A stretch of 62,980 nt of DNA from Oryzomonas sp. Lineage in GTDB: Bacteria > Desulfobacterota > Desulfuromonadia > Geobacterales > Pseudopelobacteraceae. Below the pieces are notes generated by a model, which worked only from the letters and a program-made list of their open reading frames with translations, had not been told where the DNA came from and made no database searches. Both the position numbers and the translations under genes were made by a program. Each line of letters opens with the position of its first letter. Position 1 is the stretch's first letter. The DNA lies in contig JARLHN010000019.1 in the NCBI GenBank assembly GCA_031292255.1, positions 1 through 62,980 on the forward strand. Direction: 5' to 3'. Below are positions 34,557 through 43,184 of the stretch, one piece after another.

Positions 34557-35933
34557 TTATGTGATTCTAGTGTGTTCCGCCTGTTGCAACGTTACGGTGA
34601 ACATTGCCCCGTTGCCCTCGCTCCTCGCTTCGATACTGCCGCCATGATTCTGCAGGATGCGATTGACGATGGCAAGCCCCAAGCCGGTGCCTTGCGGTTT
34701 CGTTGTGAAAAAGGGGTTGAAGATCTTCGGCAGCATGTCGGCCGGTATGCCGCCGCCCGAGTCCTGTATGCTAACCAATATACATTTTTTGTCAAGGGAT
34801 ACTTTTTCGAGTGAAACGCTGAGTGCGCCCCCGTCAGGCATCGCTTCGCAGGCGTTCAACACGAGGTTCAGGAAAACCTGCTTGAGCTGGTGCGCATCGC
34901 CCAGGGTCATCCAGGGGCCTCCTTCGAACGTTTTGGCGAGCATGATGCCGTGGTCCTCAAGGGTCGTGGCGCAGCTGGCAAAACAATCGACCAGGATCTC
35001 GCCCACGTCGCAGATGTTGTAGCAGATGGTCGGCTTGCGCGAGAAGGCCAGGATATCGGCGAGCATCCGCTCCAGCCGGCCGATCTCCTTCACGATGGTG
35101 TCGGCGTACTGATGTTCGCGGGAATCTCTGGGGAGTCCCTTGACCAGGCGTCCGGCAAAGCCGCCGATGGTGACGATCGGGTTCTTGAGTTCATGGGCCA
35201 GGTTTGCCGCCATCGCGCCGATGGCGGCCAGACGCTCGCCGTGGACGAGGCGTTCGCGGGCTTCGCGCAGGCTGGTGTGGGCCTCTTCGACCCGGTTGTA
35301 GAGCATGGAGTTTTCGACCGCCATGCCGGCCTGATTGGCGATAAGCTGAAGAAAATTCAGGTCGTCGTGGTCGATCGCCTTGTTGGATACGGGGTTATCC
35401 ACGACAATGATCCCCAGTGCCCTGTCCCGGGCAACAAGGGGGGCAACGGCAAAGGCGGTGACGCCTAGACGGTGGGTAAAATCGCAGGCCTCGCAGACCT
35501 GGCAGCCCTCCTCGCCAGGGGCGTAGAGGCGGAGCTCGTGGATGACGCGCCGGATAATGGCGCAATCCATGCTGGCCTCGATGCGGGTCGCGCGGACGTG
35601 TTTCGAAAAGTCCGACGCCCGCTGGTTGGCAATGACATCATCATCGATATCCCAGCGGCTGCTGAGGGCGGTTTCTCCCCCCACTACCTTCAGTCCTTCG
35701 GCGGTATCCTGCGTAACGCCGAACATGCCCAGCAGCATTCCTGTTTTTTCGTTGCGCAAAAACAGCATGGCCTGCTCGAAGAGCATGGTTCTCCCGGAGG
35801 TGAGGGCGGTGAGAATGAGATGGGTCAGCTTGTTGAGGCGGATGGTGGACAACATGGTATTACTGAACTGGTAGAGGATCGTCAGTTCATCCAGTTGTTT
35901 TGCGGCCTGTTTGGGAGGGGTGCGGGCTTCCAT
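34557..35933 (-). CDS. Cytoplasmic GAF-domain sensor histidine kinase
   Basis: 458 residues with no membrane helices. A GAF domain (about 40-210) contains the cysteine pair group CQVCEACDF (about residues 144-152), possibly metal or redox sensitive. HisKA has phospho-acceptor His in LAHELKNPIV; HATPase has NLVLNACEAM, DSGGGI, GTGLGLAIV. It is downstream of dksA and radA on the same strand (41 bp after dksA), and no response regulator is adjacent. tRNA-Ala starts three bases after its stop codon. Confidence 0.9.
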   Translation of the reverse strand: MEARTPPKQAAKQLDELTILYQFSNTMLSTIRLNKLTHLILTALTSGRTMLFEQAMLFLRNEKTGMLLGMFGVTQDTAEGLKVVGGETALSSRWDIDDDVIANQRASDFSKHVRATRIEASMDCAIIRRVIHELRLYAPGEEGCQVCEACDFTHRLGVTAFAVAPLVARDRALGIIVVDNPVSNKAIDHDDLNFLQLIANQAGMAVENSMLYNRVEEAHTSLREARERLVHGERLAAIGAMAANLAHELKNPIVTIGGFAGRLVKGLPRDSREHQYADTIVKEIGRLERMLADILAFSRKPTICYNICDVGEILVDCFASCATTLEDHGIMLAKTFEGGPWMTLGDAHQLKQVFLNLVLNACEAMPDGGALSVSLEKVSLDKKCILVSIQDSGGGIPADMLPKIFNPFFTTKPQGTGLGLAIVNRILQNHGGSIEARSEGNGAMFTVTLQQAEHTRIT

Positions 35934-35974
35934 GTCGACACCTGCCGCAGGGTATGCGGGAATTGATCGTATGC

Positions 35975-36331
35975 CTATTTGCGACGTTCTTTCTCTTCTT
36001 CTTCCATTTTACAGTTGATGCAGAGTGTCGTCACCGGTCGTACCTTGAGGCGTGCTTCGCTGATCTCCTCGCCGCACTCTTCGCAGACGCCGAATTCGCC
36101 GTTATCGATGCGTTCCAGGGCATCCTTGATCTTGTTGATCAGCCTGCGTTCGCGGTCACGGATGCGCAGTTCGAAATTGCGGTCCGATTCCTGGGTGGCG
36201 CGGTCGGTGGGATCAGGAAAGTTGGCTGCATCGGAGGTCATTTCCGTAACCGTCTTGTCTGCCTCGCCAAGCAGTGATTTCATCTCTTCGACCAGAACAT
36301 TCCTGAAAAACTCAATTTTTTCCGCTTCCAT
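35975..36331 (-). CDS. dksA: DksA/TraR-family zinc-finger transcription factor
   Basis: 118 residues. The N-terminal coiled coil is followed by DPTDRATQESDR, matching the tip region that enters the RNA polymerase secondary channel, and a zinc finger CEECGEEI..RL.....TLCINCK. The ALERIDNGEFGVCEECG run is typical. DksA proteins alter open-complex stability at stringently controlled promoters with ppGpp. It lies between radA and the GAF kinase gene on the same strand. Confidence 0.88.
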   Translation of the reverse strand: MEAEKIEFFRNVLVEEMKSLLGEADKTVTEMTSDAANFPDPTDRATQESDRNFELRIRDRERRLINKIKDALERIDNGEFGVCEECGEEISEARLKVRPVTTLCINCKMEEEEKERRK

Positions 36332-36419
36332 TGCCTGCTCCTGGATTCATAAATGTATAGATTTTATAGGTTGCAGTAGTGCAAGTCCAGAAAAAAATGG
36401 CCGGGGGCCGGTCCGGCCG

Positions 36420-37769
36420 CTATTCCAGAACATGGCTCATGGCCTCCTCGACCGAAGAGACCCCCACCAGCTTGATCTTACCTTTCTTGAGCCTGCGCAG
36501 GTTGCCGGCAGGCAGGATGGCGGTACCGAATCCGAGTTTCTCCGCCTCGGCTATGCGCTGCTCCGGCTGGGTTACGGCCCGCACCTCTCCGGCAAGTCCC
36601 ACTTCGCCAAGGACAACGGTCTGGGGGGCGATCACCTTGTCAAGGTGACTGGAAGCCACTGCCATGATCATGGCCAGGTCGGCTGCCGGTTCGTTGAGAC
36701 GCACGCCACCGGCGGCGTTAAGAAAGATATCCTGCCCGCCCAGATGCAGCCCGACCTTCTTTTCCAACACCGCCACCAACAGCGCCAGGCGGTTATGATC
36801 CACCCCGATGGTGGTGCGTCGGGGGACGCCATAGGATGACTGGGTCACCAGGGCCTGGAGTTCCACCAACAATGGCCGGCTCCCCTCCAGCGAGGTCGTG
36901 ACCACGGAGCCGGGGACCCCCAGAGGCCGTTCGGCAAGAAAGAGCTCCGACGGATTGTCCACGCAGCACAGCCCCTCCTGTTTCATCTCGAACACGCCGA
37001 TCTCGTTGGTGGAGCCGAAGCGGTTTTTAACCGCCCGCAGGATGCGGAAGGGATGGCTGCCATCCCCCTCGAAGTACAGCACCGTATCGACCATGTGTTC
37101 AAGCACCCGCGGCCCGGCAATGGCACCGTCCTTGGTGACATGCCCCACAAGGAAAACCGGGATGTCGTGCCCCTTGGCCAGCAGCATCAACTTGCCGGCC
37201 GACTCTCTGACCTGACTGACACTGCCGGGGGCGGATTCCAGGGAGGATGTCCAGACCGTCTGAATGGAGTCCACCACCAGCGCCTGCGGCTTGATGGCCG
37301 TGGCATGGGCAATGATGGCCTCCAGCGAGTTTTCGGCCAGGACCAGGAGCCCCTTGTGAGAAACCCCCAGCCGTTCTCCCCGCAGGCGGGTCTGGGAGGC
37401 GGACTCCTCGCCGGACACATACAGCACCGGGCCGCCGTTGGCCGCCAGGCTGTGCATGGCTTGAAGCAGCAGGGTTGATTTGCCGATGCCGGGATCGCCC
37501 CCGATCAACACCAGGGAACCGGGGACGATGCCGCCCCCCAGCACCCGGTCAAGCTCGGCAATGCCACAGCTAATGCGCGTCTCCGACTGGGCCGGCACAT
37601 CGCAAATCGGCACCGGACGGGAGGCCCCGCCCGGCGGCAGACCATGCGCGGGTTTGGCGGCCGCCTCTTCGGCCATGCTGTTCCAGGCGCCGCAATCGGG
37701 GCATTTCCCCATCCATTTCGGTGACTGGCAGCCGCACTTCTGGCAGGTAAAAACGGTTTTGTGTTTCAC
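36420..37769 (-). CDS. radA: DNA repair protein RadA
   Basis: 449 residues from GTG 37769. The N-terminal zinc finger CQKCGCQSPKWMGKCPDCGAWN is followed by the RecA-like ATPase with Walker A GGDPGIGKST, VDSIQT (Walker B region) and the RadA motif KNRFGSTNEIGVF. A Lon-like C-terminal domain has GGVRLNEPAADLA. RadA drives branch migration in recombination repair. Full family length, no defects. Divergent from the HEAT/HD-GYP operon. Confidence 0.96.
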   Translation of the reverse strand: MKHKTVFTCQKCGCQSPKWMGKCPDCGAWNSMAEEAAAKPAHGLPPGGASRPVPICDVPAQSETRISCGIAELDRVLGGGIVPGSLVLIGGDPGIGKSTLLLQAMHSLAANGGPVLYVSGEESASQTRLRGERLGVSHKGLLVLAENSLEAIIAHATAIKPQALVVDSIQTVWTSSLESAPGSVSQVRESAGKLMLLAKGHDIPVFLVGHVTKDGAIAGPRVLEHMVDTVLYFEGDGSHPFRILRAVKNRFGSTNEIGVFEMKQEGLCCVDNPSELFLAERPLGVPGSVVTTSLEGSRPLLVELQALVTQSSYGVPRRTTIGVDHNRLALLVAVLEKKVGLHLGGQDIFLNAAGGVRLNEPAADLAMIMAVASSHLDKVIAPQTVVLGEVGLAGEVRAVTQPEQRIAEAEKLGFGTAILPAGNLRRLKKGKIKLVGVSSVEEAMSHVLE

Positions 37770-37822
37770 GGATCATCCCTCGATGCATGATAGATAGATA
37801 TGAAAGCGTCGCGGATTCAAGT

Positions 37823-37852
37823 TTGACAAAATTCCGCTATAATCCTTATAGT
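37823..37852 (+). promoter_or_regulatory. Candidate sigma-70-type promoter of the HEAT/HD-GYP operon
   Basis: TTGACA (37823-37828), spacer 18, TATAGT (37847-37852); a competing TATAAT at 37838 is too close. The next gene starts at 37890, leaving a leader of roughly 30 nt. Confidence 0.55.
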
Positions 37853-37889
37853 ATTGCATATTAACTCGGTATTCCACAAGGAACCGCAC

Positions 37890-39473
37890 ATGCAAGTCAC
37901 CACCACATCGCCCCCAGCTCTCCTGGAGGCCCTGGGCAACGTAAGCCGGGCGTTGCGTGCGTGGCAATTCTATCCCACAGGGCACCCCAGCCGCAAAATG
38001 AGCATCATCCAGGCACACCTCTCCCTGCTGCGGGCGCTGGACGGCAACGACCTTTCCCTGCGGTGCGGACGTACCGGGTTCAGCCTGCCGAACGGGGAGG
38101 CCCTCCCGGACAGCATGTGCGTTGCAGCTTCCCTCTCCTTCGAGCTTTTTGCCCGGCGCGCGCAAACGATCACCTTTCTCGGCGACCTGTTCCAGGAAGA
38201 TCTGCTGGATTTCATCGGGATCATCTCCCTGGCCCCCGACGACATCCAGCAGGCCGGCGGCCTGGAAAAAGTCATGCGGGAACACGGTATCCGCACCATC
38301 TGGGCCAATGAATTCGACCTCACGGTCATTCTGGGCAAACGCTACGAGATCGAATCACGTGGAGTGGTTCCAGCGGGACTGGACGAGATCGAAGAGGGCG
38401 GTCCGGACATCCCGGCCACACGGGAATCCGTCCCCCCTCCCGAAGATGCCGGCCCGGAACAGGCGCTGCACGCTCTTTTGAACCGCCTGGGAACCACTGT
38501 TGACGAAGACGTCTACCCGATGCTCGCCCTCCAGGGGGTTGCCTGTTGCGATACCCTCGTCACCCGCCATGAGCCGGCGCTCGTGCTCCCATTGGCGGAG
38601 CTGTTCGCACGGCATGCCGCAGACCCGGGGCGTGGGAAAAGGATCGCGGCTGCGGCGCGTCTCGGCCTTGAGAAGCTTGCGGGGCGGGATGAATTCCTCG
38701 CATTCGTCATGGAGAGTCTGGGCGCCGCAGACGGGGTTTCTTCCCAAGGCGCCCTGGCCGTTTTGGCTGCCGGCGGCCAGGCAGCCATCAGACGAGCCGT
38801 TGACAAGATGGCTGCAACCGAAAACCCTGCCGTACGTAAAAAGCTGACCCAGCTGCTGGTACGCCTGGGCGGATCGGCTGTTGCCCCGATCCTGTCGATA
38901 CTGGGCGACAGCCGCTGGTATATCGTCAGAAATCTGACCGCCATCCTGGGTGAGATCGGCAGCAGGGAAGCGGTTCCCGACTTGGAGAGATGCCTGTGGC
39001 ATTCCGATAGCAGGGTTGCCAAGGAGGCCATTCGCAGCCTGGCGAAGATCGGCGGACAGCAGGCGGAGGAGGCCATTATCGCCGTGCTGCTCGGCACTGA
39101 TTCGGCCTTGTGGCCCCAGGCGATCGCCTCGCTCGGCGGCATGAAGAGCGGCAAGGGTCTGGACGTGCTGCTACAGATTGTCTGCGATGACGACAGGTAC
39201 CTCCAGAACCTCGTCCTGAAATGCGATGCCCTGACGGCAATTGCCATGATCGGCGACCGACGGGCGACCCCCTGCCTGATACAGCTCCTTGATAGCAAAC
39301 ACCTGATCTCGCGCAACCGTTGGGCTTTGTTCAAGATTGCGATTGCCGCTTGTCTCGCCGGGCTTGGCGATGACCGAGCCCTGACGGCCCTGAGAAAGAA
39401 GGCCCGCGGCTCGGATGAGCTGGCCCGTGCCTGCACCGAAGCGCTTGGTGCCATCGAACGGACAAAGGACTGA
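37890..39473 (+). CDS. HEAT-repeat protein with a YP-x-x-HP N-terminal domain
   Basis: 527 residues from ATG 37890 (AAGGAA upstream). Residues 10-120 form a domain containing FYPTGHP, a hydrophobic helix, a short beta segment and FQEDLLDFIGIIS. Its pattern matches the N-terminus of the following HD-GYP protein. Residues about 230-520 are alpha-helical HEAT/PBS-lyase-type repeats such as GDSRWYIVRNLTAILGEIG and DSRVAKEAIRSLAKIGG. No catalytic site is seen; a scaffold or sensory partner for the HD-GYP protein is likely. The stop is 3 bp before the next start. Confidence 0.82.
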   Translation: MQVTTTSPPALLEALGNVSRALRAWQFYPTGHPSRKMSIIQAHLSLLRALDGNDLSLRCGRTGFSLPNGEALPDSMCVAASLSFELFARRAQTITFLGDLFQEDLLDFIGIISLAPDDIQQAGGLEKVMREHGIRTIWANEFDLTVILGKRYEIESRGVVPAGLDEIEEGGPDIPATRESVPPPEDAGPEQALHALLNRLGTTVDEDVYPMLALQGVACCDTLVTRHEPALVLPLAELFARHAADPGRGKRIAAAARLGLEKLAGRDEFLAFVMESLGAADGVSSQGALAVLAAGGQAAIRRAVDKMAATENPAVRKKLTQLLVRLGGSAVAPILSILGDSRWYIVRNLTAILGEIGSREAVPDLERCLWHSDSRVAKEAIRSLAKIGGQQAEEAIIAVLLGTDSALWPQAIASLGGMKSGKGLDVLLQIVCDDDRYLQNLVLKCDALTAIAMIGDRRATPCLIQLLDSKHLISRNRWALFKIAIAACLAGLGDDRALTALRKKARGSDELARACTEALGAIERTKD

Positions 39474-39476
39474 GCC

Positions 39477-40859
39477 ATGGAGGAAGTGGACAAGCAGCTT
39501 GCCTTACGAATAATCACCCTCTTTTCGGGGGCGGTCAAGGGAATGGCCCTCTACCCCGAATCCCATCCCGCCATCCGCCAGCCCCTGCTTGAGCTGGACC
39601 GACTCTTCGGCTCCGCCCTGGTCCGGGGTGCGGATATCGCCTGGGGCATCATCGACGGTACCATGTTCTTCGGGAAGCACCTCTTCATCACTCCCACGAC
39701 CGCTATTGCAGATCTGACCAGCCGGCTGACGGAAAAAGAGATCGACCGGATCGTCATGAGCGGCGGGCTTACCTTTGACGAACTGCAGGAGTTCGTGCGT
39801 CTTCTCTCCGGTAAATCCGCCGGATTCGACGAACTCCGCGCCCGGGTGCGGCAGAAGGAGATACGCCACATCCTGGTGGAGCGCCGAAAGGATGCGCCCT
39901 TGCCGAAGAAGCCGGATGACAGTGGTGATGAGGATAGTGACGGCCATGCACTGGTTGCCTACGGCCAGGCCCTGGGAGCGATCCGCGGTATTTGCCGCGA
40001 TATCGAGCATGGCCGGATCCCCAGCAGCGCCGGGGTGATCGGCGCGGTGGACCGGCTGGTGGGCATCACCTTGCGGGAGCCTTCCACCCTCCTGGGGCTG
40101 TCCATGATCAAGGACTACGACAATTACACCTTCAATCACTGTGTCAACGTGGGGGTCCTGGCCATCTCCCTGGGAGCCGCGCTCGGCTTGGACGCCGAAA
40201 ACATCAAGGAAGTCGGCATTGCCGGGCAATTGCACGACATCGGCAAGACCTTGATACCGAAGGAGCTTCTCAACAAACCGGGCAAGTTGTCCAGCGCGGA
40301 GTTCCATGAGATGAAACGCCATCCGGAACTGGGCGCCAGGATCATCCAGGAGATGGGAGGGCTCAATCCTCGGATCGCCCAGGCCGTATTGGGGCATCAT
40401 CTGCACTACAATCGCAACGGTTATCCCGAATGGGCCCGCAGTCTGGACTACGACCGGATGATAGATATCATTGCCATCGCCGACACCTACGATGCCAGCA
40501 CCACCCTGCGGGCCTACCAGCGCTCCCTCACCCCACGGGCCGCGCTGGCGGTGATGCAGAAACTGGCGGGAACCATCCTGAGCGACGACCTTGTGGTCCG
40601 CTTCACGGAGCTGATGGGCAAATATCCGGTAGGTACGCTGGTGCGCCTGGACAACAACGAGGTGGCGCTCGTCCACCGCCCCAATCCGTTGGATGAAGAG
40701 GCTCCTGTGGTCAGGATCGTGCTCGAACGGGACGGCTCGCGTCTCCAGCCGCTTCGTGAAAAGAGACTGGTGGAGCCTGACGGTTCAAGTTATGCCAGGA
40801 TCGTGGCGGAGGTGGACCCGCTGTTGAAGAATATCGATGTGGGCAGCCTGATCAATTAG
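39477..40859 (+). CDS. HD-GYP domain protein (probable cyclic-di-GMP phosphodiesterase)
   Basis: 460 residues. An N-terminal domain (10-115) has LYPESHP and the same layout as the upstream HEAT protein. The HD-GYP domain (about 200-380) includes HCVNVG, the HD pair in LHDIGKTLIPKELLNKPGKLSSAEF, MKRHPELGARII and HHLHYNRNGYP. The GYP motif is kept but the usual HHExxDGxGYP has changes (Leu for Glu, Asn for Asp), so activity should be tested. It probably degrades cyclic-di-GMP or binds it. It is translated from the same message as the HEAT protein. Confidence 0.88.
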   Translation: MEEVDKQLALRIITLFSGAVKGMALYPESHPAIRQPLLELDRLFGSALVRGADIAWGIIDGTMFFGKHLFITPTTAIADLTSRLTEKEIDRIVMSGGLTFDELQEFVRLLSGKSAGFDELRARVRQKEIRHILVERRKDAPLPKKPDDSGDEDSDGHALVAYGQALGAIRGICRDIEHGRIPSSAGVIGAVDRLVGITLREPSTLLGLSMIKDYDNYTFNHCVNVGVLAISLGAALGLDAENIKEVGIAGQLHDIGKTLIPKELLNKPGKLSSAEFHEMKRHPELGARIIQEMGGLNPRIAQAVLGHHLHYNRNGYPEWARSLDYDRMIDIIAIADTYDASTTLRAYQRSLTPRAALAVMQKLAGTILSDDLVVRFTELMGKYPVGTLVRLDNNEVALVHRPNPLDEEAPVVRIVLERDGSRLQPLREKRLVEPDGSSYARIVAEVDPLLKNIDVGSLIN

Positions 40860-40860
40860 G

Positions 40861-41063
40861 AGGTTGTTGAAAAACGGCCATCAGGCCTTCATCCTCGGAC
40901 GCCCCTTCGTGCGGCGTAGCGAAGCTCGCGCCTCCTCACGGCATTTAGCAGAACCGTTCCGGTTCTGTCCCTTCGGGATGAACTCCGCTGGCGCTCCGTC
41001 ACCGATAATCGCCTGAGGCGATTATACTGCGGGTGCGACGATCTGACTATTTTTGAACAACCT
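40861..41063. repeat. 203-bp element with terminal inverted repeats, family C
   Basis: The left end AGGTTGTTGAAAAA and the right end, read on the other strand as AGGTTGTTCAAAAA, match at 13 of 14. The interior contains small palindromes, e.g. AATCGCCTGAGGCGATT near 41007-41023. No ORF. It starts 1 bp after the HD-GYP stop and ends 8 bp from the HEAT gene stop; MITE-like, and may also carry terminator hairpins for both converging genes. Confidence 0.65.
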
Positions 41064-41071
41064 GAGTTTTC

Positions 41072-41698
41072 TTAGGGCGGGTTGTTATTTTGTCCCGGTT
41101 GTTGCGGGAAAAAGGTGAATTCCAGCGGCAGCAGGCTCAATGCCGTGGCGGCGGCCTGACGGGTGGAGGCATGGGGCGAGGCCAGGAGCGCCGTGATGCG
41201 CTCCTCCGACGCAAGATCTTTGAGCCGGGCCAGGGCCAGGGCCGCCTCCGCCTCCAAGGCGCCATCCGCCGCATCCAGAAACGGGCGCAGTCGTTCGTAC
41301 AAGAGCGGTGAGGGGGAAAATCCGGCCACAGCCGTAATTGCCCGCGCCCTGATGGCCGCATTCTGGTCATCGAGCCGATCCAGCAGCACCGGCAGCGTCG
41401 ACGGAACGGCCAGGCGGCCGAGCGCCTCCACGGCTGCGGAGCGGATGTCTGCCTCGGGCCGGCCGGCGCAGTAGACCAGTGGGGCAACCACCCTGTCTCC
41501 GCCGATCTCGCCCAAGGCAAAGATGGTGGCAACCCGCGAGCCCATGTTCCCGGTTTTCAGGGCGTGCAATAGCTCGTCGATGTTGCCGGTGGATTCCAGC
41601 CGTTCGATCGACCCGGCGGCGGCACTGCGAACGTCCGGGGCCGGGTCCTTCAGAAGCGGCCGCAAGGCATCGATTCTCGTCCGAACAATCTCGTTCAT
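41072..41698 (-). CDS. HEAT-repeat protein
   Basis: 208 residues from ATG 41698; a farther upstream start would add a segment with no family similarity. Five to six HEAT/PBS-type units are visible, e.g. LLKDPAPDVRSAAAGSIERL, VATIFALGEIGGDRVVAPLV, DIRSAAVEALGRL and NAAIRARAITAVAG. It ends in a Pro/Gln/Asn tail. Such proteins make helical scaffolds; no partner is certain, though a HEAT/HD-GYP operon converges on it. Confidence 0.8.
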   Translation of the reverse strand: MNEIVRTRIDALRPLLKDPAPDVRSAAAGSIERLESTGNIDELLHALKTGNMGSRVATIFALGEIGGDRVVAPLVYCAGRPEADIRSAAVEALGRLAVPSTLPVLLDRLDDQNAAIRARAITAVAGFSPSPLLYERLRPFLDAADGALEAEAALALARLKDLASEERITALLASPHASTRQAAATALSLLPLEFTFFPQQPGQNNNPP

Positions 41699-41754
41699 GA
41701 CTGAATTTGTAGCAGAACAGGGCCTCGGACACAACCCCCATCTTTTAATATAGT

Positions 41755-41779
41755 TTCCATCCGGAAACACCGGATGGAA
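41755..41779. repeat. TTCCATCCGG hairpin, copy 1
   Basis: Perfect 10-bp inverted repeat TTCCATCCGG-AAACA-CCGGATGGAA between divergent genes. The same arm TTCCATCCGGAAAC recurs at 58233-58246 with a distant complementary arm (58270-58279). Confidence 0.6.
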
Positions 41780-41790
41780 TCTAATATATC

Positions 41791-41819
41791 TTGTCCGAGG
41801 GAGAATGGTTTGCTATAGT
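41791..41819 (+). promoter_or_regulatory. Candidate promoter of the flavodiiron protein gene
   Basis: TTGTCC (41791-41796), 17-bp spacer, TATAGT (41814-41819). The ATG is at 41905, with GGAG-type sequence (AAAGGAG, 41889-41895) upstream. Confidence 0.5.
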
Positions 41820-41904
41820 AACGGACAAAAGTAGTCAAGAATGCGGTTATGCGACAGCGACGTCGTGGTTCACTGAATAAACGACGAAAAGGAGAACTGC
41901 CACC

Positions 41905-43098
41905 ATGCTTGGAACTGTTGAAATCAAACCGGGACTCTACTGGATCGGGTCGGAAGACCCGGGACTGCGCACCTTTGACGACCTGTTTCCCACCGAACAC
42001 GGCACCACCTACAACTCATACCTCCTCAAGGGGAGCGAGAAGACCGCCATCATCGACACGGTCAAGGCCAAGCGGGCCGATGAGTTCATGGACAAGGTCA
42101 AATCCCTGGTCGATCCGAAGACCATCGACTACATCATCGTCAACCATGCCGAGCCCGACCACTCCGGGTCACTCTCCTACCTGCTGGAGCACTGCCCCCA
42201 GGCCACGGTTGTATCGACCACTGCCGCCAAGACCTTTCTCACCAACCTGATGCACAAGCCGTTCACCTCGCAGGTGGTCAAGGACGGCGACACCATCGAC
42301 CTGGGGGGGCGCCGGTTGCGCTTTATCATGGCCCCCTTCCTGCACTGGCCCGACACCATGTTCACCCGCCTGGAGGAGGACAACATCCTCTTCACCTGCG
42401 ACGCCTTCGGCGCCCATTATTGCCGGCCGGGACACATCTTCAACGACGAACTGGAGGATATCACCACGGCACGCCAATTCTACTTCGACAGCATCATCCG
42501 TCCGTTTAAGGACAAGGTGCTGTCTGCGGTGGAAAAGATCCGCCACGATGTGATCGACATGATCTGTCCGAGCCACGGCCCGATCATCAGGCAGGACCCC
42601 TGGAAGGCGATCGAGCAATTCGAGAGCTGGAGCAAGCCGACGACCCTGGTGAAAAAGATCTTCATTCTCTACCTGTCTCCCCACGGCAACACGGAAAAAA
42701 TGGCAAAAGCCGTGTCAGACGGGGCCAGGACCGACGGGATCGAGGTCATAAGCTATCACATCAGCCATCTGAGCGCCGATGAGGTGCGCAACCTGATGGA
42801 AGAGGCCGAAGCCCTTATCTTCGGTATCCCCACCATCAACCGCGACATCCCCAAGCCGATGTGGGACGTGTTGGCCTACCTCAGCACCGTCAAGCTCAAG
42901 ACCGGTCTGGCAGCGGTGTTCGGCAGCTATGGCTGGAGCGGCGAGGCCTGCAGGATGGCCGAAGAGCGGCTGAAGGGGATGGGTTTCAAACTGGTGGGCG
43001 AGTCGGTTCGCGCGCCCTTCACCCCCAAGGAGGAGGTCTTGGAACAGTGCCGGGCCCTGGGCAAGGCCGTTGCCGAGGCGGTGCAGCAAAAGAACTGA
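41905..43098 (+). CDS. Flavodiiron protein (oxygen/nitric oxide reductase, FprA type)
   Basis: 397 residues. The N-terminal beta-lactamase-like domain has the diiron ligands HAEPDHSG and later His/Asp in LHWPDTMF, TCDAFG and PSHGPI. The C-terminal flavodoxin domain (about 250-390) begins KIFILYLSPHGNTEKMA and has GSYGWSGEA. The class A layout without a fused rubredoxin means an external donor is needed. It reduces O2 to water or NO to N2O in anaerobes. A terminator follows at 43122-43156. Confidence 0.94.
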   Translation: MLGTVEIKPGLYWIGSEDPGLRTFDDLFPTEHGTTYNSYLLKGSEKTAIIDTVKAKRADEFMDKVKSLVDPKTIDYIIVNHAEPDHSGSLSYLLEHCPQATVVSTTAAKTFLTNLMHKPFTSQVVKDGDTIDLGGRRLRFIMAPFLHWPDTMFTRLEEDNILFTCDAFGAHYCRPGHIFNDELEDITTARQFYFDSIIRPFKDKVLSAVEKIRHDVIDMICPSHGPIIRQDPWKAIEQFESWSKPTTLVKKIFILYLSPHGNTEKMAKAVSDGARTDGIEVISYHISHLSADEVRNLMEEAEALIFGIPTINRDIPKPMWDVLAYLSTVKLKTGLAAVFGSYGWSGEACRMAEERLKGMGFKLVGESVRAPFTPKEEVLEQCRALGKAVAEAVQQKN

Positions 43099-43121
43099 CA
43101 CGCGTCTTGCTCCACGAACCG

Positions 43122-43156
43122 AAAGGGGCGTACCGTCAATGGCGATACGCCCTTTT
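43122..43156 (+). terminator. Terminator after the flavodiiron protein gene
   Basis: AAAGGGGCGTA pairs with TACGCCCTTT (one bulged G), 13-nt loop, followed by TGTTTTA. It lies 24 bp after the stop. Confidence 0.7.
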
Positions 43157-43184
43157 GTTTTACTTTTGAGTCCCAAATACACGT

